Source of the DNA: Stackebrandtia endophytica
Lineage (GTDB): Bacteria; Actinomycetota; Actinomycetes; Mycobacteriales; Micromonosporaceae
Direction: 5' to 3'
DNA length: 64,000 bases
NCBI RefSeq assembly: GCF_006716355.1
Contig: NZ_VFOW01000001.1
Location: forward strand, 620,001 to 684,000
Position numbers and translations under genes: made by a program. The first letter of the stretch is position 1. Every line of letters starts with the position of its first letter. The notes beneath the pieces were generated by a model, which saw only the letters and a list, made by a program, of their open reading frames with translations, ran no database searches and was not told the origin of the DNA. Positions 1 through 8,639 of the stretch are shown here, one piece after another.

Positions 1-2
1 AG

Positions 3-1133
3 GCCGGCATCGACAGCGTCGTCTATGAGGCACATTCCCAGGGCGCCGAAGGCATCGGCTCGTTCCTCACCTTGGCCACCAACGGGTTCAGCGCGTTGGC
101 TTCGCTATCGGCGGCGGACAACGTGGCCCAACTCGGCTTCGAGTCTCCACACATGACCATGCTCAACCACAGGGGAAAGGTGCTGGGACAGACTTCGCAG
201 AGCACCAACACCCCCGGTGGGACGGTCAGCCGGACGCTGCGGCGCTCCGACTTGTACAGCGCACTGCTGGAGACCGCCCACGCCGCCGGGATCCGTTTCG
301 AAACCGGTAAACGGCTCGTCAACGCACACGAAGACTCCGACAAAGTCGTCGCGGAGTTCGCCGACCGCACCACGGCCGAGGCCGACATCCTGATCGGCTG
401 CGACGGCATTCACTCCACCGTTCGTCGAATCATCGACCCGAACGCACCCCAGCCTCGCTACGTCGGGCTGATCAACACCGGAGGATTCGCCCCCAAGGGG
501 TCGCTCAACCTTCCGGCCGGTACATACCAGATGATGTTCGGGAAGCGGGCGTTCTTCGGCTACGGAGCCGACCACGACGACCAGGTCTGGTGGTTCGCCA
601 ACCTCCCTCACCCGACCGAACCGGCCCGCGGTGAACTGACCGGCCAGGCCCCCGAAGCCCTGCGCCGCCAGCTGATCGACCTGTTCGCCGACGACCACTC
701 CCCCGCCGTCGAGTTGATCAAAGCCACCCCCGAACTCCCGTTGGCCACCCCGATCCACTCGATTCCCCACCTGCCGAACTGGCACCGTGGCCGCATGGTC
801 GTCATCGGCGACGCCGCACACGCTCCCTCGCCGAGTTCCGGGCAGGGCGCCTCACTATCGATAGAGGACGCCGTGGAGCTCGCGCGGTGCCTGCGCGATC
901 TGAGTGAGCCCGAAGCGGCGTTCACCCGCTTCACCGACATCCGGCGGCCCCGGGTCGAAGCCATCATCCAGTGGGCGGCACGCATCAACAACAGCAAGGC
1001 CGCCGGCCCGGTAGCCCGAATCATTCGGGACGCGGTCCTGCCGATCATTCTGAAGAAGACCGCCGACAGCAAGATACACCGTGACATGCACAATCACCAG
1101 ATTGATTGGGATGCAACGGTTCGCGCGGCCTGA
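3..1133 (+). CDS. FAD-dependent monooxygenase, 5' end outside window
   Basis: The frame is open from base 3, so the start codon and the N-terminal GxGxxG FAD fold lie upstream of the window. The first visible residues (AGIDSVVYEA) fit the end of the first Rossmann strand of the PHBH-type aromatic hydroxylase family. The DG motif (GCDGIHSTVR) and the GD motif (GDAAHAPSPSSGQGA), which contact FAD and NAD(P)H, are both present, followed by the usual helical C-terminus. The family hydroxylates aromatic or polyketide-like substrates with O2 and NAD(P)H; the substrate here is unknown. The gene runs convergently into the next one with only 3 bases between stop codons. A TTG at 72 could serve as a start but would delete conserved sequence, so I read the gene as partial. 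Confidence 0.9.
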   Translation, partial: AGIDSVVYEAHSQGAEGIGSFLTLATNGFSALASLSAADNVAQLGFESPHMTMLNHRGKVLGQTSQSTNTPGGTVSRTLRRSDLYSALLETAHAAGIRFETGKRLVNAHEDSDKVVAEFADRTTAEADILIGCDGIHSTVRRIIDPNAPQPRYVGLINTGGFAPKGSLNLPAGTYQMMFGKRAFFGYGADHDDQVWWFANLPHPTEPARGELTGQAPEALRRQLIDLFADDHSPAVELIKATPELPLATPIHSIPHLPNWHRGRMVVIGDAAHAPSPSSGQGASLSIEDAVELARCLRDLSEPEAAFTRFTDIRRPRVEAIIQWAARINNSKAAGPVARIIRDAVLPIILKKTADSKIHRDMHNHQIDWDATVRAA

Positions 1134-1136
1134 TGG

Positions 1137-1823
1137 CTACAGTCGACGAAAGCGCAGTGGTTGGGTGGCCGAGTCGGAGCAATTCGCGGTGGCCACCACC
1201 TTGCCGTCGGCGAACTCATAGTCGGTGTACACGTCCATGCACTGTTCGGCCGGGCTTTGAATCCGCACGGTGCCGTAGTAACCCGCCAACAACGTGAAGC
1301 GTTGCCGGGCCTCGTCGGGATCACAGTCCGCCGGAGCGTAGTAGAAGATGCCGGGTTCCTCGTCCGGGCCCGGCCCGTCGACCTGGACACACTGGTCGGC
1401 ATACTCCTCGGCGACGAACCCGATGGTCACCACCGCCTCGTCCACGACGGTGAGCTCGAACCGGGTCAGGTCACCGTCACAACCGCCGCGAGCCAACACC
1501 TTGCGGTTGAAGCCGTCATCGCTATCCGACACCCGTAGGCACTCGTCATCCCCCTGGTGAATCTGGTAGGTGCCGTCGGTCGGCAACTCGGTCAATTCCG
1601 GTTCCGGTGAGGCCGCCTCGTCCGAGGGCGTCTCAACCGCGGCCTCATCGGTCCCACCCATCTGGGCCGTCGACCACACCAGGGTCCCGATCAACACCAC
1701 GGCCACCACGACGATGATGATGACGGCGGTCTTGCTGCTGCCCACCGAAGACACGGTGGAGCGTGCGCCGTTCTTGATACGTTCGGGGGTCGGAGGTTTG
1801 TCCTCACTCCAATTGCCAGTCAC
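1137..1823 (-). CDS. Membrane-anchored protein with ricin-like extracellular domain
   Basis: This 228-residue protein has a polar cytoplasmic N-terminus of about 32 residues and one strongly hydrophobic segment at about 33-51 (AVIIIVVVAVVLIGTLVW). An acidic Pro/Glu-rich linker (to about residue 85) and an exported domain of about 140 residues follow. The exported part has repeated Cys pairs and short beta-strand blocks such as ECLRVSD, QCVQVDG and QCMDVYT. These resemble the CL/CMDV repeats of ricin-type beta-trefoils, so carbohydrate or cell-wall binding is a reasonable inference. No catalytic motif is visible. The call rests on repeat pattern and topology rather than strong family recognition. 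Confidence 0.6.
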   Translation of the reverse strand: MTGNWSEDKPPTPERIKNGARSTVSSVGSSKTAVIIIVVVAVVLIGTLVWSTAQMGGTDEAAVETPSDEAASPEPELTELPTDGTYQIHQGDDECLRVSDSDDGFNRKVLARGGCDGDLTRFELTVVDEAVVTIGFVAEEYADQCVQVDGPGPDEEPGIFYYAPADCDPDEARQRFTLLAGYYGTVRIQSPAEQCMDVYTDYEFADGKVVATANCSDSATQPLRFRRL

Positions 1824-1923
1824 AGGGGTTCTCCACAGTGGGATGAGCGGGTGAATTCATCGCTTGGGGCCTGTGGCATTCAATCATGCCGCGCCCGATC
1901 GAACGACCTGGCGCGGAGAACAC

Positions 1924-1968
1924 CCGCCGCCTCACCCGCACCGATGGTTCGGTGCGGTGAGGCGGCGG
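1924..1968 (-). terminator. Strong hairpin, likely terminator of the DUF574 methyltransferase gene
   Basis: Arms at 1924-1942 and 1951-1968 are complementary over about 18 pairs with one bulged C and an 8-base loop. The hairpin begins 19 bases beyond the stop codon of the minus-strand methyltransferase gene. There is no U-run, as is common for actinobacterial terminators. Confidence 0.65.
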
Positions 1969-1986
1969 TCGTGATCCGTTCGGTGG

Positions 1987-2823
1987 CTACGGCTTGCGGC
2001 CGACGGCGGCCACGATGCACTGCGCCGCCGAGGACAGCGGCGTCAAGTGCGGACCGTCGGGCCACCAGTCGTCGGTGGTGACCAGACCGGGTTCCATCAG
2101 TTCCAGTCCCTCGAGCATCTTCATGATCTCGGTACGGGTGCGGAAGTAGCCGCGGCTGATGCTGTTGTTGAGGATGCTCTGCACGCGGTGCGCGACGGCA
2201 CTGTGCTCGTTCTCGGGGTCGAAGAAGTGACTGAACGCGACGAACGAACCCGATGGGAGTGCATCGATGTAGGTCCGCATCACGTCAATGGGATCACGGC
2301 CCATGTCGGCACTGTGGTGGTGCATTGTGGCTACCTGCAGCAGCGCCAGGGGCCGGGTGAAGTCCAGATGTTCCTTGACCGGCTCGCTCTCCAGCACATC
2401 GGCGGGTTCGAAGATGTTGGCGTCGAGGAAGTGGGTGTGCGGGTTCTCCTCGAGCAGGGCACGCCCGTGGGCCACCACGGCGGGGTCGTTGTCGACGTAT
2501 ACGACACTGGCGCCCGAGTTGAGGCGCTGCGCCACCTGGTGGGTGTTCTCCGCGGTGGGCAACCCCGATCCACAGTCGAGGTACTGATCGATGCCGCCCT
2601 GCAACGCCAGGAACCGAATCGCACGGATGAGGAAGTTCCGGTTGGAGACGGCGATGACGTTGACCTCGGGGACGGCCTGGTTCAACTGGCGCAACAGTTC
2701 CCGGTCGACCTCGTAGTTGTCTTTCCCACCCAGGGCGTAATCGTAGGCCCGCGCGACACTGGGGGTGCTGGTGTCGATCCCCGGGATACCGGGACGTTTC
2801 GAGGATGGCAAGAAGTCCGTCAT
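1987..2823 (-). CDS. SAM-dependent methyltransferase, SAM_MT/DUF574 family
   Basis: The 278-residue protein has hallmarks of the actinobacterial DUF574 (PF04672) family. These are an N-terminal TPSVARAYDYALGGKDNYEVD block, the degenerate SAM-binding strand YLDCGSGLPT, VVYVDNDPAVVAHGRALL for ribose binding, and a C-terminal GWWPDG-like segment (TTDDWWPDG). Such proteins are numerous in actinomycetes and their substrates are mostly unknown. I chose the ATG at 2823 because a GAGGT Shine-Dalgarno sequence precedes it; an in-frame TTG at 2859 would add 12 residues without a better ribosome-binding site. The gene stands alone, with a terminator hairpin after it. Confidence 0.85.
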   Translation of the reverse strand: MTDFLPSSKRPGIPGIDTSTPSVARAYDYALGGKDNYEVDRELLRQLNQAVPEVNVIAVSNRNFLIRAIRFLALQGGIDQYLDCGSGLPTAENTHQVAQRLNSGASVVYVDNDPAVVAHGRALLEENPHTHFLDANIFEPADVLESEPVKEHLDFTRPLALLQVATMHHHSADMGRDPIDVMRTYIDALPSGSFVAFSHFFDPENEHSAVAHRVQSILNNSISRGYFRTRTEIMKMLEGLELMEPGLVTTDDWWPDGPHLTPLSSAAQCIVAAVGRKP

Positions 2824-3183
2824 ACTTACCTCACAATGGTTTCGGGGACGTTTACTCAATCACGTCGAGAGTATGGGGGCGTAGGCGCCTGGAAGTGTTG
2901 TCGGCCCCGCCCCAGGCCACCGTGTATCGGTGGGATACCTCCTCATGCCGGTCCGGCTGACCGGATCCGGTGGGTGTCGTTCGGATGAATGCCGTTCGTG
3001 GGCACGCCCAAACCGGACGTGCCCTCAGAGTACCGACGGGGTTAACGGTGGGCGGTCGTCACTCGAGACCGGAATCCATCCAATATGGATATTCGATCCT
3101 CCCGGCCCCGGACGACCTCCGAATAGGAACGGCTCTGCCTTTATGGATACTGAGGCAGAGGCTGCTTCATGCTGGGGATGCCG
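2824..3183. other. Intergenic stretch with no gene seen
   Basis: These 360 bases separate the start of the methyltransferase gene from the stop of the SDR gene, both on the minus strand. They must contain the methyltransferase promoter. Small open frames here have no ribosome-binding site or recognisable product, and I see no strong hairpin. Confidence 0.5.
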
Positions 3184-4068
3184 TCAACCCTCCGACTGCC
3201 GTCCAGCCAACAGTTTCGCCGTCAACTCGGCCAACCGCGCAGCGTTGTCAGGATCCAGTGAAGACAGTGTCAACGGCAACGACCTACCTCGATCGATCGC
3301 CGTCAGTGGAGCCCCGGGCGGCCCGTCGATGAATCCATGAACGGGCGCCACCGCCTCCTCGACCGGTCGCGCCGCGATCAACGAGGCCACCCGAAGCAAT
3401 CCCCGCACCGGCGCCGGCAGGGGGCCGAGATCGCCGCTCTTGGTGAACCCGGGATGGTAGAGCACGTATCGAATCGGATTGTCGGACTGAGCGGCGAAGG
3501 CGACCCCGAGCAGGTCATTGGCGCGACCGGCCTGCAGTTGGGCCCTGATTGTGTTGTATCGCCCCGCCAGGGTCACGTCGTCCCAGTAGATCTCGCCCTT
3601 GGTGACCCCCACGCCCGCGACGTTGACGATGACCGGGCTGTCACTACGCCGAAGCAACGGCGCGAGTTCGTGGCTGAGCAGGTAACGACTCAGGTAATAA
3701 AGGGCGAAGGTCTTCTCCACACCGTCATCGGTGACGATTCGACGTGGCACCTGGCGATTCGCGAACAGGCACAGGGCGTCGACGACCTCGTATCGGGAGC
3801 GGATGCGTTCGATGACACCGCGGACGTCGGCGATGCGCGACAGATCGGCCTGTATGAATTCGATTCGGTCATCGGCATCACGTTCGGCGGCGGCGGCGAG
3901 CAGGTGTCGTCCCTTGTCGGCATTGCTGCCGATGACGACGACCCGATCACCCCGGTCGAGCCGCCCCAACGCGACCGCCCGCCCCATGCCATCGGTCCCG
4001 CCGCTGATCACCACGACGTGTTGATTCGAGTCGGCCCTGCCGCTTCCTGGATGGTTACTGTTGTTCAC
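3184..4068 (-). CDS. Short-chain dehydrogenase/reductase with altered active site
   Basis: The 294-residue protein has the SDR Rossmann start (VVVISGGTDGMGRAVALG, a TGxxxGxG variant), an Asp-based adenosine contact (FIQADLSR), and the structural NVAG motif. It resembles retinol-dehydrogenase-like SDRs. Where the family has Y-x-x-x-K (usually RAYxQSKLAN), this protein reads RAQLQAGRAND, so both the catalytic Tyr and Lys appear to be lost. It may bind NAD(P) without normal dehydrogenase activity or use other residues. It is transcribed divergently from an HxlR regulator only 21 bases away, which suggests that regulator controls it. Confidence 0.8.
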   Translation of the reverse strand: MNNSNHPGSGRADSNQHVVVISGGTDGMGRAVALGRLDRGDRVVVIGSNADKGRHLLAAAAERDADDRIEFIQADLSRIADVRGVIERIRSRYEVVDALCLFANRQVPRRIVTDDGVEKTFALYYLSRYLLSHELAPLLRRSDSPVIVNVAGVGVTKGEIYWDDVTLAGRYNTIRAQLQAGRANDLLGVAFAAQSDNPIRYVLYHPGFTKSGDLGPLPAPVRGLLRVASLIAARPVEEAVAPVHGFIDGPPGAPLTAIDRGRSLPLTLSSLDPDNAARLAELTAKLLAGRQSEG

Positions 4069-4076
4069 CTACCCGA

Positions 4077-4088
4077 ACTTAGGTAAGT
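4077..4088. promoter_or_regulatory. Candidate HxlR operator in the SDR/hxlR divergent region
   Basis: A perfect inverted repeat ACTTA-GG-TAAGT sits between the two divergent start codons (4068 and 4090). A partly overlapping ACCTA...TAGGT pair spans 4068-4084. The position fits an operator controlling both genes; no footprint data are implied. Confidence 0.45.
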
Positions 4089-4089
4089 C

Positions 4090-4530
4090 ATGACCGCAAC
4101 GGAAGAAGGCAGTTTCATGTCAGGTACGCACTCGAATGTGCCTTCCATGGTCAGCGCGCCGCTGCCCTCCCCGGTACCGGTGGACGAATACGAACAGTGT
4201 CCGGTCACCGACGTGCTGCGCCGGGTGGGCAACAAATGGTCGATTCTGGTGATCGTGTTGCTGGGTAGGCGTCCGCACCGATTCAACGAACTCCATCGTG
4301 GAATCGAGACGATCAGCCAACGAATGCTGACCCGAACGTTGCGTGCCTTGGAGACCGACGGTCTGGTGCATCGGGAGGTCTACCCGACCGTGCCGCCCAG
4401 TGTGGAGTATCGACTCACCGCGTTGGGCCGGTCCCTGCTGGAACCGTTGTCGGCACTGGCCGACTGGGCCGTCGCCCACCGCGACGATATCGCCGCGGCA
4501 CGTCGCTCGGCGGCCCGGTCAGCTCCATAG
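4090..4530 (+). CDS. HxlR-family winged-helix transcriptional regulator
   Basis: The protein has the classic HxlR layout. It starts with a conserved Cys in CPVTDVLRRVGNKWSILV, continues with RFNELHRGIETISQRMLTRTLRALETDGLV as recognition helix and wing, and ends with VEYRLTALGRSLLEPL. HxlR proteins are dimeric redox- or ligand-responsive regulators, often autoregulated and controlling a neighbouring oxidoreductase. The divergent SDR gene fits that role. Two starts are possible: ATG 4090, used here, and ATG 4117, which has a better Shine-Dalgarno sequence (GAAGAAGG) and would leave room for promoters between the two genes. Confidence 0.88.
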   Translation: MTATEEGSFMSGTHSNVPSMVSAPLPSPVPVDEYEQCPVTDVLRRVGNKWSILVIVLLGRRPHRFNELHRGIETISQRMLTRTLRALETDGLVHREVYPTVPPSVEYRLTALGRSLLEPLSALADWAVAHRDDIAAARRSAARSAP

Positions 4531-4638
4531 GGGATCGTCTCCGGGTGTCGACCCTCTGACGGAGGGGTGTTCGACGCCGACGTCGCTCGGTACCATGGCT
4601 GCCTGTTCCCCGACCGGCCCCAAGGAAGTGGAGCTTTC

Positions 4639-5142
4639 ATGAGTATCGTCGCCGATCGGCTCAACGCCCTGACGGTTCGTGTTCAGTCACCCGACCGAAA
4701 CATCACCGCCCAGATGCGGGGACGTTCCGACCTCTCGTTGACCTTCGCCGCCGGCAGCTACGCGACCTACGACGAGGAATCCTTGGCGGCGCAGCTGTCC
4801 CGACTGGCCACATCATTGTGGATCGGGCTGCAACGGGGTACCGATGAGGCGCTCAAGGGTACCGACGTCGAGGCGGTTCGTACCCCCGACGACGCGTGGG
4901 ACGAAGACTCCCGCAAGTTCCTCAAGGCACGTCGCGAGGTCGTCGGAAACGGCCGCTCCCCGGGCAATTGCGTCAAGGTCGAGACCGTGGGAATGCGGGA
5001 CTGGCGAATTCGCATCCGCCCCGGCACGCTCGCGACCTATCACGAAACGGAGTTGATCGGCGAGCTTCTCACGGCGGTCGTGGCCGCCCGCAACGACTAC
5101 ACCATTCAGGTGGAGGAGCTGTCGGAACGAATGCACCTGTAG
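4639..5142 (+). CDS. YbaB/EbfC-like protein, first gene of a WXG-type cluster
   Basis: This 167-residue protein starts at an ATG preceded by GGAG. It contains two similar halves. Each has a beta-rich block with an arginine and a short YATYDEESLAAQLSRL- or LATYHETELIGELLTAV-type helix. The pattern resembles the YbaB/EbfC proteins that accompany WXG100 proteins in actinomycete loci. Its relative at 15778-16158 also sits next to a WXG-like gene, which supports a shared role. No enzymatic motif is visible. The function is unknown; DNA binding or a chaperone role for secreted partners are both possible. Confidence 0.55.
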   Translation: MSIVADRLNALTVRVQSPDRNITAQMRGRSDLSLTFAAGSYATYDEESLAAQLSRLATSLWIGLQRGTDEALKGTDVEAVRTPDDAWDEDSRKFLKARREVVGNGRSPGNCVKVETVGMRDWRIRIRPGTLATYHETELIGELLTAVVAARNDYTIQVEELSERMHL

Positions 5143-5235
5143 CCTGCCCGATCGTGATCTTGCAAGATTTCGCAAGGTTCGATCAGGATTGCGTTCCTAT
5201 CGTGGTCCCTCCCGGTGTTCGATCAGGAGGGGCTC

Positions 5236-5652
5236 ATGAACGACCAACTGTTTCAGCTCGACGAAGTGCAATTGTGGCGGGCGGGTGCGGTGACCCTGCC
5301 CACGGCGGCCAACCGATTCACGTACGCCTCCGGCCAAGTACACCGGTCGGCCGCCTATGAGGACGCCGTCTTCTCCGGTCTCGGCGGAGAACTGGCGACG
5401 CTGAAGGCCGCGTGGACCGGATTGCGTAACGAGCTGCAGGACAACGTCCTCAACGCGACCTACAACAACCTGGTCAAAGCGGGTGAGGCACTGATCGACG
5501 TAGCCGAGATGGCGGCCGAAACCGATGGCGGCAACGCCAGCAAACTCAATGAGGCCAAAGAACTTCTGGAGAACGACGAGGTCTCGGGCAATCGGCCGCC
5601 CGCCCCCTTCGATCCACCTCCGTCAAGCGATGATCCGGCGCCCCCGGCCTAA
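5236..5652 (+). CDS. WXG100-like / ESX-associated small protein
   Basis: The 138-residue protein starts at ATG 5236 behind a strong AGGAGGGG ribosome-binding site. The core is helical, with a Trp-x-Gly turn (AAWTGLRNEL at about residues 60-69) between two helices, as in WXG100 type VII secretion substrates. It ends in a Pro/Asp-rich tail of about 25 residues. Genes on either side (YbaB-like upstream, a longer WNG-containing protein downstream) make a compact three-gene unit. No ESX ATPase or membrane component is in this window, so export is inferred only. Confidence 0.6.
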   Translation: MNDQLFQLDEVQLWRAGAVTLPTAANRFTYASGQVHRSAAYEDAVFSGLGGELATLKAAWTGLRNELQDNVLNATYNNLVKAGEALIDVAEMAAETDGGNASKLNEAKELLENDEVSGNRPPAPFDPPPSSDDPAPPA

Positions 5653-5681
5653 CCCACCATCATCGCAGTCGAGAGGACATC

Positions 5682-6596
5682 ATGGCAGCAACCAACGAAG
5701 ACATCGCCCAGGCGGCCACCGACGTCGTCGAAGCGGCATACCGTGCGCAGGTCCGAGTCGCCTCGAACAACACCGACGGGGTGCCCCGCACCGAGATATC
5801 CGAAGCGGACTACGTCGAGTCCCAGGAACGCATCATGCAGGCGTGTACTCCGGATCCGGAGAACGCCAGATCCATCATCAGCGCGCTCAACCTAGCGGTG
5901 GGTGATGAGGGGCTGGGCTCCGGCGAACTCGGTGCGGTCAGCGATTTGTCGCGCATCATCGGTCCCGACGCCGAACAGTGGAACGGAACCACCGCGGACA
6001 ACTTCAACACCTACTACATCGCGCCGTTCAACGACTGCCGCAACAACCAGATCGCGGCCATCGGTGAGCTCAAAGGCTCTATGGAGGCTCTCGCCGACAT
6101 CCTCGACCTGCGACGCAAGGACTACGTCGCCGCTTGCGAGAAGACCGTCAAAGCCTTGGACGGGGTCGGTGCCTGCACCCTCACCTCGGCGTCGGTCACG
6201 CTGGCCATCGTGGGAACCGCCATTTCCATCGGATCGGCGTCGATAGCCACGGGTGCGTCGTTGGCGTGGGCGGTGGCCGGGGCGAGCCAATCGGCGCTGA
6301 GTACCGGAGTCACCATCACGCAGAACATCAAGGGCATGACGGTGAAGGGCGTCCTGAAATCCCTGGACAAGGCACTCGACGAGATCGACAAGGCCGCCAA
6401 GGAACTGTCCGAGGGGCTGGCCGGCCTGGTCGAGGAGAGTGAAGGCACCACGTCCACCGCCGTCATGAAGGACCGGACCGGACGTATCCCGATGATCCTG
6501 CCCCACGAACCGAACCCGGCGGGTTCCGACGCGCCACGTGTCACCGACGGCGATGCGTCCGCGATCGAGGACGGGTTCAGGCCGCCGAGCGAGTGA
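5682..6596 (+). CDS. WXG-like protein with hydrophobic central segment
   Basis: This 304-residue protein starts at ATG 5682 after an AGAGGA site, 29 bases beyond the preceding gene. The N-terminal half is helical and contains a W-N-G turn (EQWNGTTADNFNTYY) typical of WXG/LXG-type domains. A hydrophobic stretch at about 165-205 (VTLAIVGTAISIGSASIATG and the following residues) could be a membrane hairpin. A Lys/Glu-rich helix (LKSLDKALDEIDKAAKELSE) and a disordered C-terminus follow. It may be a type VII substrate or a membrane-active protein. No toxin active site was recognised. Confidence 0.6.
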   Translation: MAATNEDIAQAATDVVEAAYRAQVRVASNNTDGVPRTEISEADYVESQERIMQACTPDPENARSIISALNLAVGDEGLGSGELGAVSDLSRIIGPDAEQWNGTTADNFNTYYIAPFNDCRNNQIAAIGELKGSMEALADILDLRRKDYVAACEKTVKALDGVGACTLTSASVTLAIVGTAISIGSASIATGASLAWAVAGASQSALSTGVTITQNIKGMTVKGVLKSLDKALDEIDKAAKELSEGLAGLVEESEGTTSTAVMKDRTGRIPMILPHEPNPAGSDAPRVTDGDASAIEDGFRPPSE

Positions 6597-6756
6597 CGGG
6601 TGCGCCGCGGTGTTCTCCAGGGCGGGCCACACTCGACCCGCCGTCCGGCGACCGAAGCCCCTGAACTCCTCGGTCACCGGTCGGTTCGCTCATGGCACGG
6701 CAACCGGTCGCTAACTCGATGGATTTGCCTCGCCGGTCACCGTATGCTCGGCGCCG

Positions 6757-7257
6757 ATGAGAATTCGTACGGCAGACGACGCCGATTGGCCGCAGATATA
6801 TCCGTTCTACTCGGTGGTCATGGCCGAGGAGAAGACCTACCCGTTTCCTCCCGACCAGACCCCCGACGAGGCTAAGCCGTGGTGGATGGAGTCGCCACCG
6901 GGTCGCACCGTGGTGGCGGTGGACGGTGACACCGTGGTCGGTTCGGCCAAGATGGGTCCGAACCGACCCGGGCGGGGAGCCCACATCGCCACCGCGTCGT
7001 TCCTGGTCGACCCGGCACACCGCGGCCGCGGGATCGGACGAGCCCTCGGTGACCACGTCATCGAATGGTGCCGATCGCAGGGTTTTCACGGCATCCAGTT
7101 CAACGCGGTGGTCTCGGTCAACCATCCGGCGGTCCATCTGTGGCAGGCGTTGGGGTTCGAGATCGTGGGCACCGTGCCCGACGCGTTCGACCATCCCGAC
7201 CACGGCCTGGTCGGTCTGCACGTGATGTACCGCAGCCTGCAGCCACCCGTCTGGTAA
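6757..7257 (+). CDS. GNAT-family N-acetyltransferase
   Basis: The 166-residue protein has the full GNAT fold. The acetyl-CoA pyrophosphate-binding motif A is ATASFLVDPAHRGRGIGRALGDH, with the R/Q-x-x-G-x-G/A pattern seen as RGRGIG. Motif B follows (NHPAVHLWQALGFEIVG). It resembles phosphinothricin- or ribosomal-protein-type acetyltransferases (AEEKTYPF near the N-terminus is common in actinomycete members). The substrate is unknown. It stands between a WXG-type gene and a DUF4291 gene without overlap. Confidence 0.85.
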   Translation: MRIRTADDADWPQIYPFYSVVMAEEKTYPFPPDQTPDEAKPWWMESPPGRTVVAVDGDTVVGSAKMGPNRPGRGAHIATASFLVDPAHRGRGIGRALGDHVIEWCRSQGFHGIQFNAVVSVNHPAVHLWQALGFEIVGTVPDAFDHPDHGLVGLHVMYRSLQPPVW

Positions 7258-7306
7258 GGCCCGAATTCGATTGCCGCGGAACGGATACACCGGCGATCAT
7301 CGGCTG

Positions 7307-7897
7307 ATGACAGTTCCACAACGACAGATACGAGCAACCTTCGACGCGGACCACGTCACCGTGTACCAGGCGTTCGATCCGCATATCACCGAGCCGGCCG
7401 TCGCCGCCAATCGATTCGTCCCACCGTTCAAAATGGAGCGAATGACCTGGATCAAACCGTCGTTTCTCTGGATGATGTATCGATGTGGGTGGGCGACCAA
7501 AGCCGGTCAGGCTCGGGTGTTGGCGATCGAGATCTCCCGCGACGGTTTCGAATGGGCGCTACGCCATTCCGCATTGAGCCACCCCGACCCCGGCGAGGAC
7601 ATCACCGTCTGGCGGCAGCGGCTGCGCGAATCGCCGGTGCGTGTTCAATGGGATCCCGAGCGCGACCCGCACCACAACCCGCTGCCCCACCGGTCGATCC
7701 AGATAGGTCTGTCCGGACCGGCGGTTGGTCACTATGTGTCCGAATGGATCCACCGCATCACCGACATCACCGACCGGGTTCGCGACATCCACGGCACCCT
7801 GCGAACCGGTAGTCCGGTGAGCCACCTGCTGCCCAGCGAGCGACCGTATCCGCTTCCCGACGACCTGCGCTGGAAGATTCGCGCCTCCGAGGCCTGA
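7307..7897 (+). CDS. DUF4291 family protein
   Basis: The 196-residue protein matches DUF4291 in its RQIRATFDADHVTVYQAF start, the KMERMTWIKPSFLWMMYRCGWA core, and the RVQWDPERDP segment. These are characteristic of this widespread actinobacterial and fungal family of unknown function. I took ATG 7307 because the homologous region starts there; an upstream TTG at 7271 adds unconserved residues. It ends four bases before the stop of the convergent TetR gene. Confidence 0.85.
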   Translation: MTVPQRQIRATFDADHVTVYQAFDPHITEPAVAANRFVPPFKMERMTWIKPSFLWMMYRCGWATKAGQARVLAIEISRDGFEWALRHSALSHPDPGEDITVWRQRLRESPVRVQWDPERDPHHNPLPHRSIQIGLSGPAVGHYVSEWIHRITDITDRVRDIHGTLRTGSPVSHLLPSERPYPLPDDLRWKIRASEA

Positions 7898-7901
7898 GAG
7901 T

Positions 7902-8618
7902 TCACCGGGGCCGATGGCGGCTAGACCGATCCCAAACCGACATCCCGGATTCGATCGATCTCGTGGACCTGGAGGAGACCTCCCGCTGAATCATCCGGTT
8001 CGTCTTGCCCGGTAACGGTATTCGGCGAAGTCTGGCCAACTGGGAGTCGATGGCGGTGGTCACCTGATCGAGGTCCTGGTTCTCCAGCAGTACCGACAGT
8101 GAGAGCCCGACCATCAGCGCCAGCAGAATGCGAGCCTCCACAATGGCGTCGACAGTGTCATCCACTTCGGCGAGTTCTTGCCCCTGCCGGAGCATGTCCG
8201 CGACCAGGTCGACCAGCCGATCGGCGCGGCCATGCGCCTCGACGCCACGCATCGTGGGATCGGTGAGGCCCACCGCCCCCACCTGGTGATAGAAGATCAA
8301 CGCCCGGCGACTCTCCTCGTCGGTGGGCAGGAACGACAGCGCCAACTCCCGCAATCGATCCAGGATCGGACCGTCGGGACCGAGCTTCGCCAGCCGACCG
8401 ACGAACCGGTCGGTCATGCCGATCGAGACCGCCTCGGCGGTACGCAAGATCAGATTCCGTTTGGTCTCGAAGTAACGCTGCACCAGCGCGACCGAGATCC
8501 CGGCCTCGGCGGCGACCTCCCGAAACGTAACCCCGGACAGACCGCTGCGGCCCGCCAACCTCACCACCGCGTCGGTGATCTCGGCGCGCCGCCACTCGTG
8601 GTCCACCTTCCTCGGCAC
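7902..8618 (-). CDS. TetR-family transcriptional regulator
   Basis: The 238-residue protein has an N-terminal TetR HTH (ITDAVVRLAGRSGLSGVTFREV, then AGISVALVQRYFETKRNLI) and a C-terminal ligand-binding domain of about 170 residues with the YHQVGAVGLTDP-like core of TetR_C-type families. The start is the GTG at 8618 behind GAGGAGGGGAG. The open frame continues upstream to 9419, but that part is only the antisense of the hydrolase gene. The regulator is divergent from the alpha/beta hydrolase, with a 41-bp symmetrical operator between them, so autoregulation and repression of the hydrolase are likely. Confidence 0.88.
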   Translation of the reverse strand: MPRKVDHEWRRAEITDAVVRLAGRSGLSGVTFREVAAEAGISVALVQRYFETKRNLILRTAEAVSIGMTDRFVGRLAKLGPDGPILDRLRELALSFLPTDEESRRALIFYHQVGAVGLTDPTMRGVEAHGRADRLVDLVADMLRQGQELAEVDDTVDAIVEARILLALMVGLSLSVLLENQDLDQVTTAIDSQLARLRRIPLPGKTNRMIQREVSSRSTRSIESGMSVWDRSSRHRPR

Positions 8619-8639
8619 CGTCGTCTCCCCTCCTCGTTG

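Noticed and set aside
105-821. Long minus-strand frame opposite the FAD monooxygenase
   Set aside because: It is an antisense shadow produced by high G+C; its translation has no family resemblance and is Gly/Val/Asp-biased.
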